DNA of 64,000 bases. Origin: Neorhizobium sp. JUb45. GTDB lineage: Bacteria > Pseudomonadota > Alphaproteobacteria > Rhizobiales > Rhizobiaceae. Made by a program: the position numbers and the translations under genes. Below the pieces are notes generated by a model. The model saw nothing but the letters and a program-made list of their open reading frames with translations, ran no database searches and was not told where the DNA came from. The stretch spans positions 186,001-250,000 of the forward strand of contig NZ_SLYW01000001.1 of the NCBI RefSeq assembly GCF_004343585.1. The letters are read 5' to 3'. Below, piece after piece: positions 54,905 to 63,466 of this stretch. Position 1 is the stretch's first letter. Each line of letters opens with the position of its first letter.

Positions 54905-55831
54905 ATGCAGCTTCGCGCCCTGATGTATTTTGACGAGCTGGTGCGCACCAATTCCATGCGTGCGGCGGCGGAAAATATGGGCGTTGCCGCCACCGCCGTC
55001 AGCCGCCAGATCGAGAACCTCGAGCACTATTTCGGCACGCCGCTGGTGGAGCGCAACAATCGCGGCATCCGCCTGACGGCTGCCGGCGAATTGCTGGCGG
55101 CGCGGGCGGGCAAGACGTTGCGTGAGCTGGAACATGTGCACCAGCTGATCGATGATCTGCAGGGCCTGCAGCGCGGCAAGGTGGTGATCTACGCCAATGG
55201 CGCGACGGTGGCGAACCTGCTGGCGCCGGTGCTTGCCGAGTTCAGTCTGAAATATCCAAAGCTTCGGTTCGAGGTGGCGATCACTTCCGCGCGCGAGGCG
55301 GTGGAGGCGCTGGCTGCTGCCGAGGCGGATCTGGTGGTGGCGCTGTTTGCGCCCAAAAATTCCGGCCTAAAAGTGCGTGTGCGCTCCGAACTCACCTATG
55401 ATGTCATCCTGTCTGCCGATCATCCGGCAGCGGGCGCCAAGGAATTCACCCTGCGCGATCTGGTGCAGATGCCACTTGCTCTGCCGGACAAGAGTTTCAG
55501 CGCCCGGCAGGCTTTCGAGGACGTGTTCGGCAAGGCCGGACTGGAGCTTGACCCGGTCTTTGTCACCGGTTCACTGGAAATGTTGAAGGAACTGGTGCTG
55601 CGGCGTTCGGCCGTGACGCTGCTGCCGGCGCTGTCGGTCAAGCGCGAAATCGATGCCGGGCAGTTGGTGGCGGTGCCGGTCGGTGGCGGCAAGGCGGTAA
55701 AAACCTCGATGGAACTCTGCGTTGCGCCGGACCGGCAGCCGTCCTATGCCACGGCAAAGCTGGTCGATTTCATCGAAGGCTTCATGCGTGGTGTCGTGCC
55801 GAAAAAGTCGGTCGCCAAAAAGACGCCCTGA
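54905..55831 (+). CDS. LysR-family transcriptional regulator
   Basis: A 308-residue LysR protein with helix-turn-helix at about residues 4-45 (LMYFDELVRTNSMRAAAENM, GVAATAVSRQIENLEHYF) and a C-terminal effector domain. It begins 31 nt after the DppF-type gene on the same strand and lies 146 nt upstream of the second importer operon, so it may control one or both. The tail is Lys-rich. The effector is unknown. Confidence 0.88.
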   Translation: MQLRALMYFDELVRTNSMRAAAENMGVAATAVSRQIENLEHYFGTPLVERNNRGIRLTAAGELLAARAGKTLRELEHVHQLIDDLQGLQRGKVVIYANGATVANLLAPVLAEFSLKYPKLRFEVAITSAREAVEALAAAEADLVVALFAPKNSGLKVRVRSELTYDVILSADHPAAGAKEFTLRDLVQMPLALPDKSFSARQAFEDVFGKAGLELDPVFVTGSLEMLKELVLRRSAVTLLPALSVKREIDAGQLVAVPVGGGKAVKTSMELCVAPDRQPSYATAKLVDFIEGFMRGVVPKKSVAKKTP

Positions 55832-55977
55832 CAAAATGCCTTGTGTAGCGATTTCGGCTACACAGAGACCACAAAAATCTGCATTGTGTGTGCACTCGCA
55901 ACATGACACTCTTTTCGTCAATTGCAGGCAGCGGCGGACCTGATCTCCCGGATGACCTGCGCAAGGGGGAATGACGC

Positions 55978-57516
55978 ATGCTCAGAACGATTTCGATGAT
56001 CGGCTCCGCATCCGGTGCCATCACCCGCCGAGTGGCGCTCGGCCTGATGGTGACAGCCAGCGTGCTTGCCATGGGGCAAAGCAGGGCCGAGGCGGCAAAG
56101 GATAACGTCACCATCGGCATGGCGATCGAGCCGGCCGGACTGGACCCGACCGTCGCTGCACCCGTCGCCATCGGTCAGGTGACATGGCAGAATGTGTTCG
56201 AAGGCCTGACGACGATCGACAGGCAAGGCAAGGTCGTGCCGCTTCTCGCTGAAAGCTGGACGATTTCCCCCGATGGCCTGACCTATACGTTCAAGCTGCG
56301 CGATGGCGTGACATTCCACGATGGCGAGGCGTTCTCCTCCGCGACTGCAAAATTCACGCTCGACCGGGCGCGCGGCGACCAGTCGGTCAATCCGCAGAAA
56401 CGCTATTTCTCCACCATCGACACGATCGAAACGCCCGACGCCACGACGCTGGTGTTGAAGCTGAAACAGCCGACCGGCAGCCTGCTTTACTGGCTGGGCT
56501 GGCCGTCCGCCGTCATGGTCGCGCCGAAAACGGCGGAAAACAACAAGGTGACGCCTGTCGGCACCGGCCCGTTCAAGTTTGTCAGCTGGGCCAAGGGCTC
56601 GCAGGTGCAGCTGGAAAAGAATGCCGGCTACTGGAACAGCCAGGTTTCGGTAAAACTGGAAAAGGCGTCCTTCCGCTTCATCGGCGATGCGCAGGCGCAG
56701 GCCGCCGCTCTGAAGGCCGGCGATGTCGATGCCTTTCCGGAATTCGGTGCGCCGGAACTGATGGAGAGTTTCAAGGGCGATGCGAAACTGGTGACGGTGA
56801 TCGGCAATACCGAGTTGAAGGTGGTTGCCGGCATGAACAATGCCACCAAGCCTTTTAACGACAAGCGGGTGCGACAGGCGCTGATGATGGCCGTCGACCG
56901 CGCCACCGTCATCGAGGGCGCATGGTCCGGCCTCGGCACTGCGATCGGCAGTCATTACACCCCAAACGATCCCGGTTATATCGATCTGACCGGCACCTAT
57001 GCTTACGACGTGGAAAAGGCCAAGGCGCTGCTGGCGGAAGCCGGTTATCCGAACGGCCTGACCTTTACCATCAAGGCGCCGCAGATGGCTTATGCGCAGC
57101 GCACGTCGCAGGTTCTGCAGGCGCTGTTTTCCGAGATCGGCGTGACGATGAATATCGAAACCACCGAGTTTCCGGCGAAATGGGTGGCGGATGTGCTGAA
57201 GGCCGCCAATTACGAGATGACCATCGTCGCCCATGCCGAGCCGATGGACCTCGATATCTACGCCCGCGATCCCTATTACTTCAACTACAAGAACCCGGCC
57301 TATAACGCTGTGCTGCAGAAGGTGCAGGAGACATCCGACCCGGCGGAACAGGCCAAGCTTTATGGCGAGGCGCAGAAGATTCTCGCTGATGACGTGCCGT
57401 CGCTATTCCTGTTCGTGATGCCGAAGCTGGGTGTCTGGGATGGGAAGCTGAAGGGGCTTTGGGAGAACGAACCGATCCCGTCGAACGTGCTGACGGATGT
57501 GCATTGGGTAGAGTGA
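55978..57516 (+). CDS. Second peptide-type ABC substrate-binding protein
   Basis: A 512-residue family-5 solute-binding protein. A long, twin-Arg-containing N-terminus (AITRRVALGLMV) precedes a hydrophobic signal with cleavage near AEA|AKD (about residue 41). Segments LLAESWTISPDGLTYTFKLR and GTGPFKFVSWAKGSQVQLEK define the class. It is first in an operon with two permeases and an amidase. The adjacent amidase suggests amide-containing ligands (inference). Confidence 0.9.
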   Translation: MLRTISMIGSASGAITRRVALGLMVTASVLAMGQSRAEAAKDNVTIGMAIEPAGLDPTVAAPVAIGQVTWQNVFEGLTTIDRQGKVVPLLAESWTISPDGLTYTFKLRDGVTFHDGEAFSSATAKFTLDRARGDQSVNPQKRYFSTIDTIETPDATTLVLKLKQPTGSLLYWLGWPSAVMVAPKTAENNKVTPVGTGPFKFVSWAKGSQVQLEKNAGYWNSQVSVKLEKASFRFIGDAQAQAAALKAGDVDAFPEFGAPELMESFKGDAKLVTVIGNTELKVVAGMNNATKPFNDKRVRQALMMAVDRATVIEGAWSGLGTAIGSHYTPNDPGYIDLTGTYAYDVEKAKALLAEAGYPNGLTFTIKAPQMAYAQRTSQVLQALFSEIGVTMNIETTEFPAKWVADVLKAANYEMTIVAHAEPMDLDIYARDPYYFNYKNPAYNAVLQKVQETSDPAEQAKLYGEAQKILADDVPSLFLFVMPKLGVWDGKLKGLWENEPIPSNVLTDVHWVE

Positions 57517-57582
57517 GGGTGTTGTTGGGGCAGGCTGTGATGCCGCAGTGTTTGTGGCAGAGGGATGATGGCGCCGCACGCC

Positions 57583-57720
57583 GATCTCCCCCCTTGCGGG
57601 GGAGATGCCCGGCAGGGCAGAGGGGGGTGGATCCTCGGACTCCCTCGTTGCTGGAGCGGCAAAACGGTCGCCACCCCCCTCTGTCGGCTCTGCCGACATC
57701 TCCCCCGCAAGGGGGGAGAC
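57583..57720. repeat. CTCCCCC-type palindromic repeat in the second SBP-permease gap
   Basis: Left hairpin GATCTCCCCCCttgcGGGGGAGAT; right hairpin ATCTCCCCCgcaaGGGGGGAGAC; inside them GCAGAGGGGGGTGG pairs with CCACCCCCCTCTG. The whole 138 bp can also fold end to end. A solo relative lies at 3031-3054. Confidence 0.8.
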
Positions 57721-57784
57721 CAGCCCGCGCCTGCCTCGCTGACATCGCCTACTCGACGAACTCGAAAATTATGGTGCTCCACCC

Positions 57785-58735
57785 ATGATCACCATCCTCA
57801 CCCGCCGCATCCTCAGTCTGATCATCACACTCCTCGCCGTCTCGCTGCTGGTCTTTTCCATCATGAACCTGCTGCCCGGTGATCCGGCGGCGATCATGCT
57901 TGGTACGTCCGCCAGCCCCGACACGCTTGCCGCGCTGCAAAAGCAGATGGGGCTCGATCAACCGCTGCCTCTGCGATACCTCGCCTGGCTTTCCGGCATG
58001 TTGCAGGGTGATCTCGGCACGTCCTATACCTATAGCGTGCCCGTCGCCGGCCTTATCGTCGAGCGTCTCGCCGTCACGCTGCCGCTGGCACTGATGGCAG
58101 TGGTGTTGTCGGTCGCCATTGCCGTGCCGCTCGGCGTCACGGCCGCGCGTTATCGCAATGGGCCGGTGGATCTTATCGTCGGGCTGTTTTCCTATGCGGG
58201 CATCGCCATGCCGGCCTTCTGGGTGGGATTGCTGCTGATTCTGCTGTTTTCCTCAAGCCTCGGCTGGATGCCGGCGGGTGGTTTTCCCGGTTGGGATGCC
58301 GGTATCGGCGCAGGCCTGAAGGCGCTCGTGCTGCCCGCCGTGTCGCTGGCCTTGGCGCAGGCGGGTGTTTTGACGCGAGTTGCGCGCACATCCGTGATCG
58401 AGGTGATGAACGAGGATTTTGTCCGCACGGCGCGCGCCAAGGGACTGGGCGAGGGGGCCGCACTCTGGCGGCATGCGGTGCCGAATGCACTCATCCCGGT
58501 GGTGACCATGCTCGGCCTGCAATTCACCTTTCTGGTCGCCGGCGCGGTTCTGGTCGAAAACGTTTTCAACCTGCCGGGTCTGGGGCGGCTGGCCTATCAG
58601 GCGTTGTCGCAACGCGACATTATCGTCATGCAGAATGTCGTGCTGTTTTTCGCCGGCCTCGTCATCGTCATGAATTTCCTCGTCGATCTCGCCTATCTGG
58701 TGATCGATCCGCGACTGAGGGCGAAGGCGCAATGA
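57785..58735 (+). CDS. Second peptide-type ABC permease B
   Basis: A 316-residue DppB-like permease with six helices. It contains MGLDQPLPLRYLAWLSGMLQ, GDLGTSYTY and the loop VRTARAKGLGEGAALWRHAV. The ATG follows the palindromic repeat by about 65 nt. The stop overlaps permease C. Confidence 0.92.
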   Translation: MITILTRRILSLIITLLAVSLLVFSIMNLLPGDPAAIMLGTSASPDTLAALQKQMGLDQPLPLRYLAWLSGMLQGDLGTSYTYSVPVAGLIVERLAVTLPLALMAVVLSVAIAVPLGVTAARYRNGPVDLIVGLFSYAGIAMPAFWVGLLLILLFSSSLGWMPAGGFPGWDAGIGAGLKALVLPAVSLALAQAGVLTRVARTSVIEVMNEDFVRTARAKGLGEGAALWRHAVPNALIPVVTMLGLQFTFLVAGAVLVENVFNLPGLGRLAYQALSQRDIIVMQNVVLFFAGLVIVMNFLVDLAYLVIDPRLRAKAQ

Positions 58736-59553
58736 TGGCAAGGTTTTTGTATCGCCCGGTTCTCGTCACCGGCCTCGTCATCACGCTAGCTCTGGTTGCG
58801 GTAGCACTTCTGTCGCTGGTCTGGACGCCGGCCGTGCCGTCGAAAATGCAGATCCTGCTGAAGCTGAAACCGCCGCTCTCTGCCGGCCTGTTCGGCACGG
58901 ATCAGTTCGGCCGCGATCTCACCTCCATGCTGATGGTCGGCGCCTGGAATTCGCTGTCGACGGCGCTGGTTGCGGTGGCGCTCGGCGCCAGTATCGGCAC
59001 GGCGGTCGGTGTGTTTCTCGCTGCCCGTCGCGGTTGGGCGGAAGTCATCGGCATGCGCATCTGCGATATCATTTTTGCGCTGCCGCCGATCCTGTCGGCG
59101 ATGATGCTGGGAGCATTTCTCGGGGCAGGGCGGTTCACCGCCATTCTGGCGATCGCAACCTTCATGGTGCCTGTTTTCGCCCGCCTGACATTTGGCGCGG
59201 CGCTGCAGATCTGGACGCGCGATTATGTCTCTGCCGCCATCGGCATGGGTCGTTCGGGGCTTGCCATCACCTTCACCCATATCCTGCCCAATATTTCCAA
59301 CCAGATCATCGTGCAGGTGACCATCCAGCTTGGTCTCGCCATCCTCACCGAAGCGGGCCTGAGCTTTCTCGGTCTCGGCATGCCGCCGCCGGCGCCGACT
59401 TGGGGCCGCATGCTGGCCGATGCGCAGACCTATCTCGGTCAGGCGCCGTGGCTGGCTCTGCTGCCGGGGCTTGCCATCGCGCTTGCGGTGCTCGGCTTCA
59501 ACATGCTGGGCGATGGCCTGCGCGATCTTTTCGACCCCAGAGAACAGAACTGA
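58732..59553 (+). CDS. Second peptide-type ABC permease C
   Basis: A 273-residue DppC-like permease with an early helix at about 10-30. It contains LFGTDQFGRDLTSMLMVGAW and a degenerate EAA loop (SAAIGMGRSGLAITFTHILP). The start overlaps the previous stop. No ATP-binding gene follows; the next gene is an amidase. Confidence 0.92.
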   Translation: MMARFLYRPVLVTGLVITLALVAVALLSLVWTPAVPSKMQILLKLKPPLSAGLFGTDQFGRDLTSMLMVGAWNSLSTALVAVALGASIGTAVGVFLAARRGWAEVIGMRICDIIFALPPILSAMMLGAFLGAGRFTAILAIATFMVPVFARLTFGAALQIWTRDYVSAAIGMGRSGLAITFTHILPNISNQIIVQVTIQLGLAILTEAGLSFLGLGMPPPAPTWGRMLADAQTYLGQAPWLALLPGLAIALAVLGFNMLGDGLRDLFDPREQN

Positions 59554-59592
59554 GCGAACAAAACTGATCCTTTTCACAGCGAAGATATTGCC

Positions 59593-60990
59593 ATGAACGA
59601 TCTTCTGAAACTGAGCATTCGCGAACTCGTCGGGCTTTTCGGCGAGAAAAAACTGTCTCCCTCGGAATACTGGCTCGCTGTCGAAGAGCGCGTCGATGCT
59701 TTTGAACCGCATGTGCAGGCGCTTTATCTCTACGATCCGCAAGGTGCGCGGGCGCAGGCGAAAGCGTCCACGGAGCGCTGGGCAAGGGGAGAGATTTTGG
59801 GCGCTCTCGACGGTGTGCCGGTGACGCTGAAAGAACTGATCGCCACCGAAGGCCAGCCGGTGCCGCTCGGCACGGCGGCGATCGAGTTGACCCCCGCTGC
59901 GGCCGATGCACCGATTGCCGCGCGCATGAAGGAAGACGGCGCCGTCATCTTTGCCAAAACCACATGCCCGGATTACGGCATGTTGTCCTCCGGTCTTTCC
60001 AGCTTTCATCCCTTGAGCCGCAACCCGTGGGACTTGAGCCAGAACCCCGGCGGTTCCAGTGCCGGTGCGGCATCTGCAGGTGCTGCCAGTTTCGGGCCTT
60101 TGCATATCGGCACGGATATCGGCGGTTCGGTGCGTCTGCCGGCCGGCTGGACCGGGCTTTTCGGGTTCAAGCCGAGCCATGGCCGCATTCCCGTCGATCC
60201 CTATTATGTCGGCCGTTGCGCCGGGCCGATGACCCGTACCGTTGAAGATGCCGCTTTCTCGATGGCAACGCTGTCGCGACCGGACTGGCGCGACGGCACC
60301 TCTCTGCCGCCGGAAAACATCGACTGGTTCGATCTCGATATCGACGTGAAGGGCATGAAGATCGGCCTGATGCTGGATGCCGGTGTCGGCCTTGCGGTAG
60401 AGGCGGAGGTGCGCGATGCGGTGATTGCCGTAGCGCGTCGTTTCGAGGAGGCCGGTGCCATCGTCGTTCCGGTCGAACCGGTGATGACGCGGACCATGCT
60501 GGACGGTCTCGACGTCTTTTGGCGGGCACGTTTTTGGGGAGACATCGAGGCATTGTCGGCTGAGCGGCGAGCGAAAATCCTGCCCTATATCCTTGAATGG
60601 GCCGAGGGCGGGGCGGATGTTTCCGGTGTCGATGCCGTGCGCGGCTTCAATCAGACAATCGAGATGCGAAAAGCCTGCGGAAAACTGTTTTCGATGGTCG
60701 ATGCGGTGATTTCGCCGACCAATCCGATCGTTTCCTATCCGGCCGAATGGGCCTCGCCCACCAATGATCCGGCCAAGCCGTTCGAGCATATCGGCTTTAC
60801 CGTGCCGTGGAACATGTCGGAACAACCGGCCGCCTCGATCAATTGCGGTTTTTCATCGTCGGGCATGCCGATCGGCCTGCAAATCGTTGGCCCACGTTTT
60901 GCCGATATGACGGTGCTGCGGCTCTCCAGAGCCTTCGAACGCTGGACCGGCGGCGTGCAGGCATGGCCGGAGCCGCCCGTTTCCATCTGA
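59593..60990 (+). CDS. Amidase (amidase-signature family)
   Basis: A 465-residue hydrolase with the Ser-cisSer-Lys triad: Lys in PVTLKELIATEG, cis-Ser in NPGGSSAGAAS, nucleophile Ser in GTDIGGSVRLPAGW. It cleaves carboxamides. The protein is the size of stand-alone amidases and no gatB/gatC is nearby, so a role in tRNA amidation is unlikely. It is last in the importer operon (39 nt after permease C), suggesting that it processes the imported compound. Confidence 0.9.
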   Translation: MNDLLKLSIRELVGLFGEKKLSPSEYWLAVEERVDAFEPHVQALYLYDPQGARAQAKASTERWARGEILGALDGVPVTLKELIATEGQPVPLGTAAIELTPAAADAPIAARMKEDGAVIFAKTTCPDYGMLSSGLSSFHPLSRNPWDLSQNPGGSSAGAASAGAASFGPLHIGTDIGGSVRLPAGWTGLFGFKPSHGRIPVDPYYVGRCAGPMTRTVEDAAFSMATLSRPDWRDGTSLPPENIDWFDLDIDVKGMKIGLMLDAGVGLAVEAEVRDAVIAVARRFEEAGAIVVPVEPVMTRTMLDGLDVFWRARFWGDIEALSAERRAKILPYILEWAEGGADVSGVDAVRGFNQTIEMRKACGKLFSMVDAVISPTNPIVSYPAEWASPTNDPAKPFEHIGFTVPWNMSEQPAASINCGFSSSGMPIGLQIVGPRFADMTVLRLSRAFERWTGGVQAWPEPPVSI

Positions 60991-61013
60991 TCGGTGCTAT
61001 CGTCTCTGCCGTT

Positions 61014-61038
61014 GGAACAAAATCCGACACGCTGCGTT
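61014..61038 (+). promoter_or_regulatory. EcfG-type promoter for the DUF883-like operon
   Basis: GGAAC (61014-61018), 16 nt, CGTT (61035-61038): exact consensus. It lies 163 nt upstream of the next ATG, which implies a leader of about 155 nt. No other promoter is evident closer to the gene. Confidence 0.65.
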
Positions 61039-61200
61039 GACTGCGCGAACCGAAGACCGGATTGCCGTGCCTCGATACAGGCTGGCAGCAAGGGGTGGTC
61101 GTCGCGGGGGACGTATCGGCGGGTTTTCACCTGTCGGCAAATTTCCTGACATCGCCCTTTTCCGTTTTCGACCACGCGAAGATCGTCAAAGGAGAATGAT

Positions 61201-61542
61201 ATGGCGCCCGTAAATTCAACCAAGGATATTCCAGGCGAAGCCGCATCTGCTGTCTACGCGCAGGAAATCGAATTGCAGCTGGCTCAGCTGCGTGAAGATA
61301 TCGCAGTTCTTGCCCGCACGGTTGCAGCCGCCGGTTCGCAGAAGGCCGAAAATGTCACCCGCCGCGTGAAGCGCGCCACCGACGAAGCCGCCGACGCTTC
61401 GCTCAACATTGTCGAAGCTGCGCGTGAACAAGCTTTGTCGCTGGAAAAGGATCTCGAGCGCCAGATCCGCACCAATCCGCTGCAGTCGGTTGCCATCGCC
61501 GCCGGCGCCGGCTTCCTGTTCGCCCTCCTGGCGCGTCGCTGA
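61201..61542 (+). CDS. DUF883/ElaB-YqjD-like membrane-anchored protein
   Basis: A 113-residue protein with a helical, charged N-terminal 85 residues containing heptad-like ELQLAQLREDIAVLARTVAA, and a C-terminal anchor (NPLQSVAIAAGAGFLFALLARR). That end is the hallmark of the YqjD/ElaB family, which in other bacteria binds ribosomes at the membrane in stationary phase. GGAGA precedes the ATG. The next gene starts 2 nt after its stop. An exact EcfG promoter is upstream. Confidence 0.85.
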   Translation: MAPVNSTKDIPGEAASAVYAQEIELQLAQLREDIAVLARTVAAAGSQKAENVTRRVKRATDEAADASLNIVEAAREQALSLEKDLERQIRTNPLQSVAIAAGAGFLFALLARR

Positions 61543-61544
61543 TC

Positions 61545-61988
61545 ATGGGGGGGCTGGCCCCTATCCTGGCATCGCTGCTTGCGGTTGATATCGGCGCGTT
61601 CACCAAGCGAATGCGCCGCAATGCCGTGCTGTATGCGATTGCGGGATTTTTCATGCTCACGGCCTATGCCGCAGGCGTGACGGCTCTCGGCATCTACCTG
61701 GCAACGATGATGCATCCGGCAGCCGCCGCAGCGGCGGTTGCGTTCGCGGCCTTCATCGTGGCGCTGATCTTTTTCCTGGCGATCATGCTGTCCAACCGGG
61801 CTGAACAGAAACGCCGGCGTCAGGCTGCCGCTGCCAACAGTGGCAAGGCGATGATGCTGACTGCGGCGATGTCTGCCCTGCCGATGGTGATCCGCTCGAA
61901 ACCGCTGGCGGCCGTTGCCATTGCAGGTGGTCTTGCGCTGGTGCTCGGCAAGACGCTGGGTGGTTCAGGTCACTCCGACGAGAGCTGA
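61545..61988 (+). CDS. Membrane protein of the YqjE/phage-holin-like type (147 aa)
   Basis: A 147-residue protein with two long helices (about 28-52 and 57-82) and a third near the C-terminus (about 122-138). Position directly after a YqjD-like gene parallels yqjD-yqjE in enterobacteria, but the sequence match is by eye only. Operonic with the preceding gene and followed by a strong terminator. Function unknown. Confidence 0.7.
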   Translation: MGGLAPILASLLAVDIGAFTKRMRRNAVLYAIAGFFMLTAYAAGVTALGIYLATMMHPAAAAAAVAFAAFIVALIFFLAIMLSNRAEQKRRRQAAAANSGKAMMLTAAMSALPMVIRSKPLAAVAIAGGLALVLGKTLGGSGHSDES

Positions 61989-62011
61989 GACCCATTATAA
62001 TCACTGATCCG

Positions 62012-62047
62012 AAAAGGGACGCGGCATGGTTGCCGCGTCCCTTTTTT
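62012..62047 (+). terminator. Strong terminator after the DUF883 operon
   Basis: GGGACGCGGC (62016-62025) with GCCGCGTCCC (62032-62041) forms a 10-bp perfect stem with a 6-nt loop, followed by TTTTTT and preceded by AAAA. Confidence 0.9.
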
Positions 62048-62164
62048 GTCGCCGTTTGGGGCGCAACATGTGCCCAGTGTGTCATTTTATAAAGACCCGC
62101 CCCGTTAGGGTGATCTAGACCGTGATGTGGCCTTGCCTCAAATCACCATCAGGATACCTGGAAT

Positions 62165-62536
62165 TTGCTCGTTCTCATTGTCGATCCCGAATATCTCGTT
62201 GCTCTCGACGGCGAGCAGGTTCTGTCCGATGCGTTGGAATGCGACGTGCAAATTGCCATGCCGCGCGATTACCACGCAGCACTTGAGACCCATCGTTTCG
62301 ATGTGGTGCTGATCGACGTTCGTGTCGTTCAGGATGATGTGGCCGATGCGGCGCAGCGTATTGCTGCGGCAGGCGCGAATGTGGTTTTGTCCAGCCTGTC
62401 GCATGTGAATGCCAACGGTTTTGCGGCATGGCCGGGAGCGCCGGTCGTTCTGAAACCGTTCGACGACAAAACCCTGATCGAGGCAGTAAAAAACGCCGCG
62501 ACCAATGATCGCGACGTTTCGTCTCCTCCTGCGTAA
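62165..62536 (+). CDS. Single-domain receiver protein
   Basis: A 123-residue stand-alone response regulator starting at TTG 62165 (AGGAT about 9 nt upstream). LVLIVDPEYLVAL gives the acidic pocket, VVLIDVRVV the phospho-Asp, VVLSSLS the Thr/Ser position, and VLKPFDDKTL the conserved Lys. No output domain and no PFxFATG motif of the FAT GUY receivers is present. It converges on ecfG with an 11-nt gap, and its 3' end contains the terminator of the nepR-ecfG operon. Single-domain receivers modulate PhyR phosphorylation in some alphaproteobacteria; a role here is a guess. Confidence 0.78.
   Translation: MLVLIVDPEYLVALDGEQVLSDALECDVQIAMPRDYHAALETHRFDVVLIDVRVVQDDVADAAQRIAAAGANVVLSSLSHVNANGFAAWPGAPVVLKPFDDKTLIEAVKNAATNDRDVSSPPA
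62488..62517 (-). terminator. Terminator of nepR-ecfG inside the receiver gene
   Basis: On the minus strand ACGTCGCGA with TCGCGGCGT forms a 9-bp stem (one G-T pair) with a 7-nt loop, followed by TTTTTT. It lies 31 nt after the ecfG stop, within the coding region of the convergent receiver gene. Confidence 0.7.
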
Positions 62537-62547
62537 CTTTTACCGGC

Positions 62548-63111
62548 TTAGCTTCCGAAAGCGCGCGACGTGATCGCCGCGTCACCCGGATCTGGGCCGA
62601 AATCGCCTTCTCCGGAAACACCCAGCAATTCCTGCAGGCGGGTACGGGCGCGGCTGACGCGGCTCTTGATCGTGCCGACGGCGCAACCGCAGATCTCGGC
62701 GGCTTCTTCATAGGCAAAACCTGCGGCGCCGACGAGAACGATGGCTTCGCGCTGATCGTCCGGCAGCTTGTCGAGGGCTTTTCGGAAATCCTGCAGGTCA
62801 AGGCGACCATACTGTTCCGGGTGCACCGAAAAACGTTCGGAAAACAGGCCATCACTGTCTTGTACTTCACGGCCGCGCTTGCGCATCTGGCTGTAAAATT
62901 CGTTGCGCAGGATGGTGAAAAGCCAGGCCCGCATATTGGTGCCGGGCGTGAAGCTGCCCTGGTTGGCCCAGGCCTTCATGATCGTGTCCTGAACCAGATC
63001 GTCCGCCTTGTCGTGGCGGCCCGTCAGGGATACGGCGAAAGCGCGGAGATTGGGCAGGGAGGCAAGGAGGTCACGCTTGAAAGCGCGGTCGGCGAGTTCC
63101 TGCTCAGTCAT
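62548..63111 (-). CDS. ecfG: General stress response sigma factor EcfG
   Basis: A 187-residue ECF sigma factor (RpoE2/SigT group). Region 2: AFAVSLTGRHDKADDLVQDT and MRAWLFTILRNEFYSQMRKR. Region 4: LPDDQREAIVLVGAAGFAYE and EAAEICGCAVGTIKSRVSRA. It directs transcription from GGAAC-N16-CGTT promoters, of which this window holds several. The ATG overlaps the nepR stop by 4 nt, so sigma and anti-sigma are translated together. Confidence 0.94.
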   Translation of the reverse strand: MTEQELADRAFKRDLLASLPNLRAFAVSLTGRHDKADDLVQDTIMKAWANQGSFTPGTNMRAWLFTILRNEFYSQMRKRGREVQDSDGLFSERFSVHPEQYGRLDLQDFRKALDKLPDDQREAIVLVGAAGFAYEEAAEICGCAVGTIKSRVSRARTRLQELLGVSGEGDFGPDPGDAAITSRAFGS

Positions 63112-63290
63112 TTTACATCCGCCGATTTCGCGTTTTTCTCAGCCTGTTCGAGGCGCTCGAGGAGATCGAGAAAGCGGTCGGGAATGCCTTCTTCCTGCAC
63201 AGCATCATAAAAGTCACGCAGCTTGCGCGAGATTGCCGAGTTCGGAAGCATTGCGCCGGGCTTGAAATCTTTCGCTTGTGCTGTCGTCAT
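63108..63290 (-). CDS. nepR: NepR anti-sigma factor
   Basis: A 60-residue protein with the NepR helix pair: ISRKLRDFYDAVQEEGIPDR and FLDLLERLEQAEKN. It binds EcfG, and is pulled away by phosphorylated PhyR, to which it binds through PhyR's sigma-like domain. Longer in-frame starts exist at 63326 and 63359. The latter lies upstream of the predicted transcription start and is excluded. ATG 63290 gives the family's usual length, although its ribosome site (AAAGAAA) is weak. Confidence 0.9.
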   Translation of the reverse strand: MTTAQAKDFKPGAMLPNSAISRKLRDFYDAVQEEGIPDRFLDLLERLEQAEKNAKSADVK

Positions 63291-63362
63291 TGTTTTTTCT
63301 TTTTTTCTGCTATCTTGTTCACTCATCACTCGGGCAGCCTGTTGCGATATCACTGACAACAG

Positions 63363-63387
63363 AATGCGCGACGACCAAAAAAGTTCC
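63363..63387 (-). promoter_or_regulatory. EcfG-like promoter for nepR-ecfG
   Basis: On the minus strand GGAAC (63387-63383), 16 nt, CATT (63366-63363), one mismatch from CGTT. It implies positive autoregulation, as known for this operon in other alphaproteobacteria. Confidence 0.6.
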
Positions 63388-63396
63388 GTTACCGTC

Positions 63397-63421
63397 GGAA
63401 CTTTTTTTGTCGCCGACCGTT
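63397..63421 (+). promoter_or_regulatory. EcfG-type promoter for phyR
   Basis: GGAAC (63397-63401), 16 nt, CGTT (63418-63421): exact consensus, 46 nt before the phyR start. Its -35 and that of the divergent nepR promoter form GTTCC-N9-GGAAC. Confidence 0.78.
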
Positions 63422-63466
63422 TAAAGCCAGTTAGTTGCCCGCTGGGGCTCAGGGGAGAATTTATTT

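Noticed and set aside
58786-60825. 679-codon minus-strand frame across permease C and the amidase
   Set aside because: Antisense shadow covering two well-supported genes; no recognisable domain.
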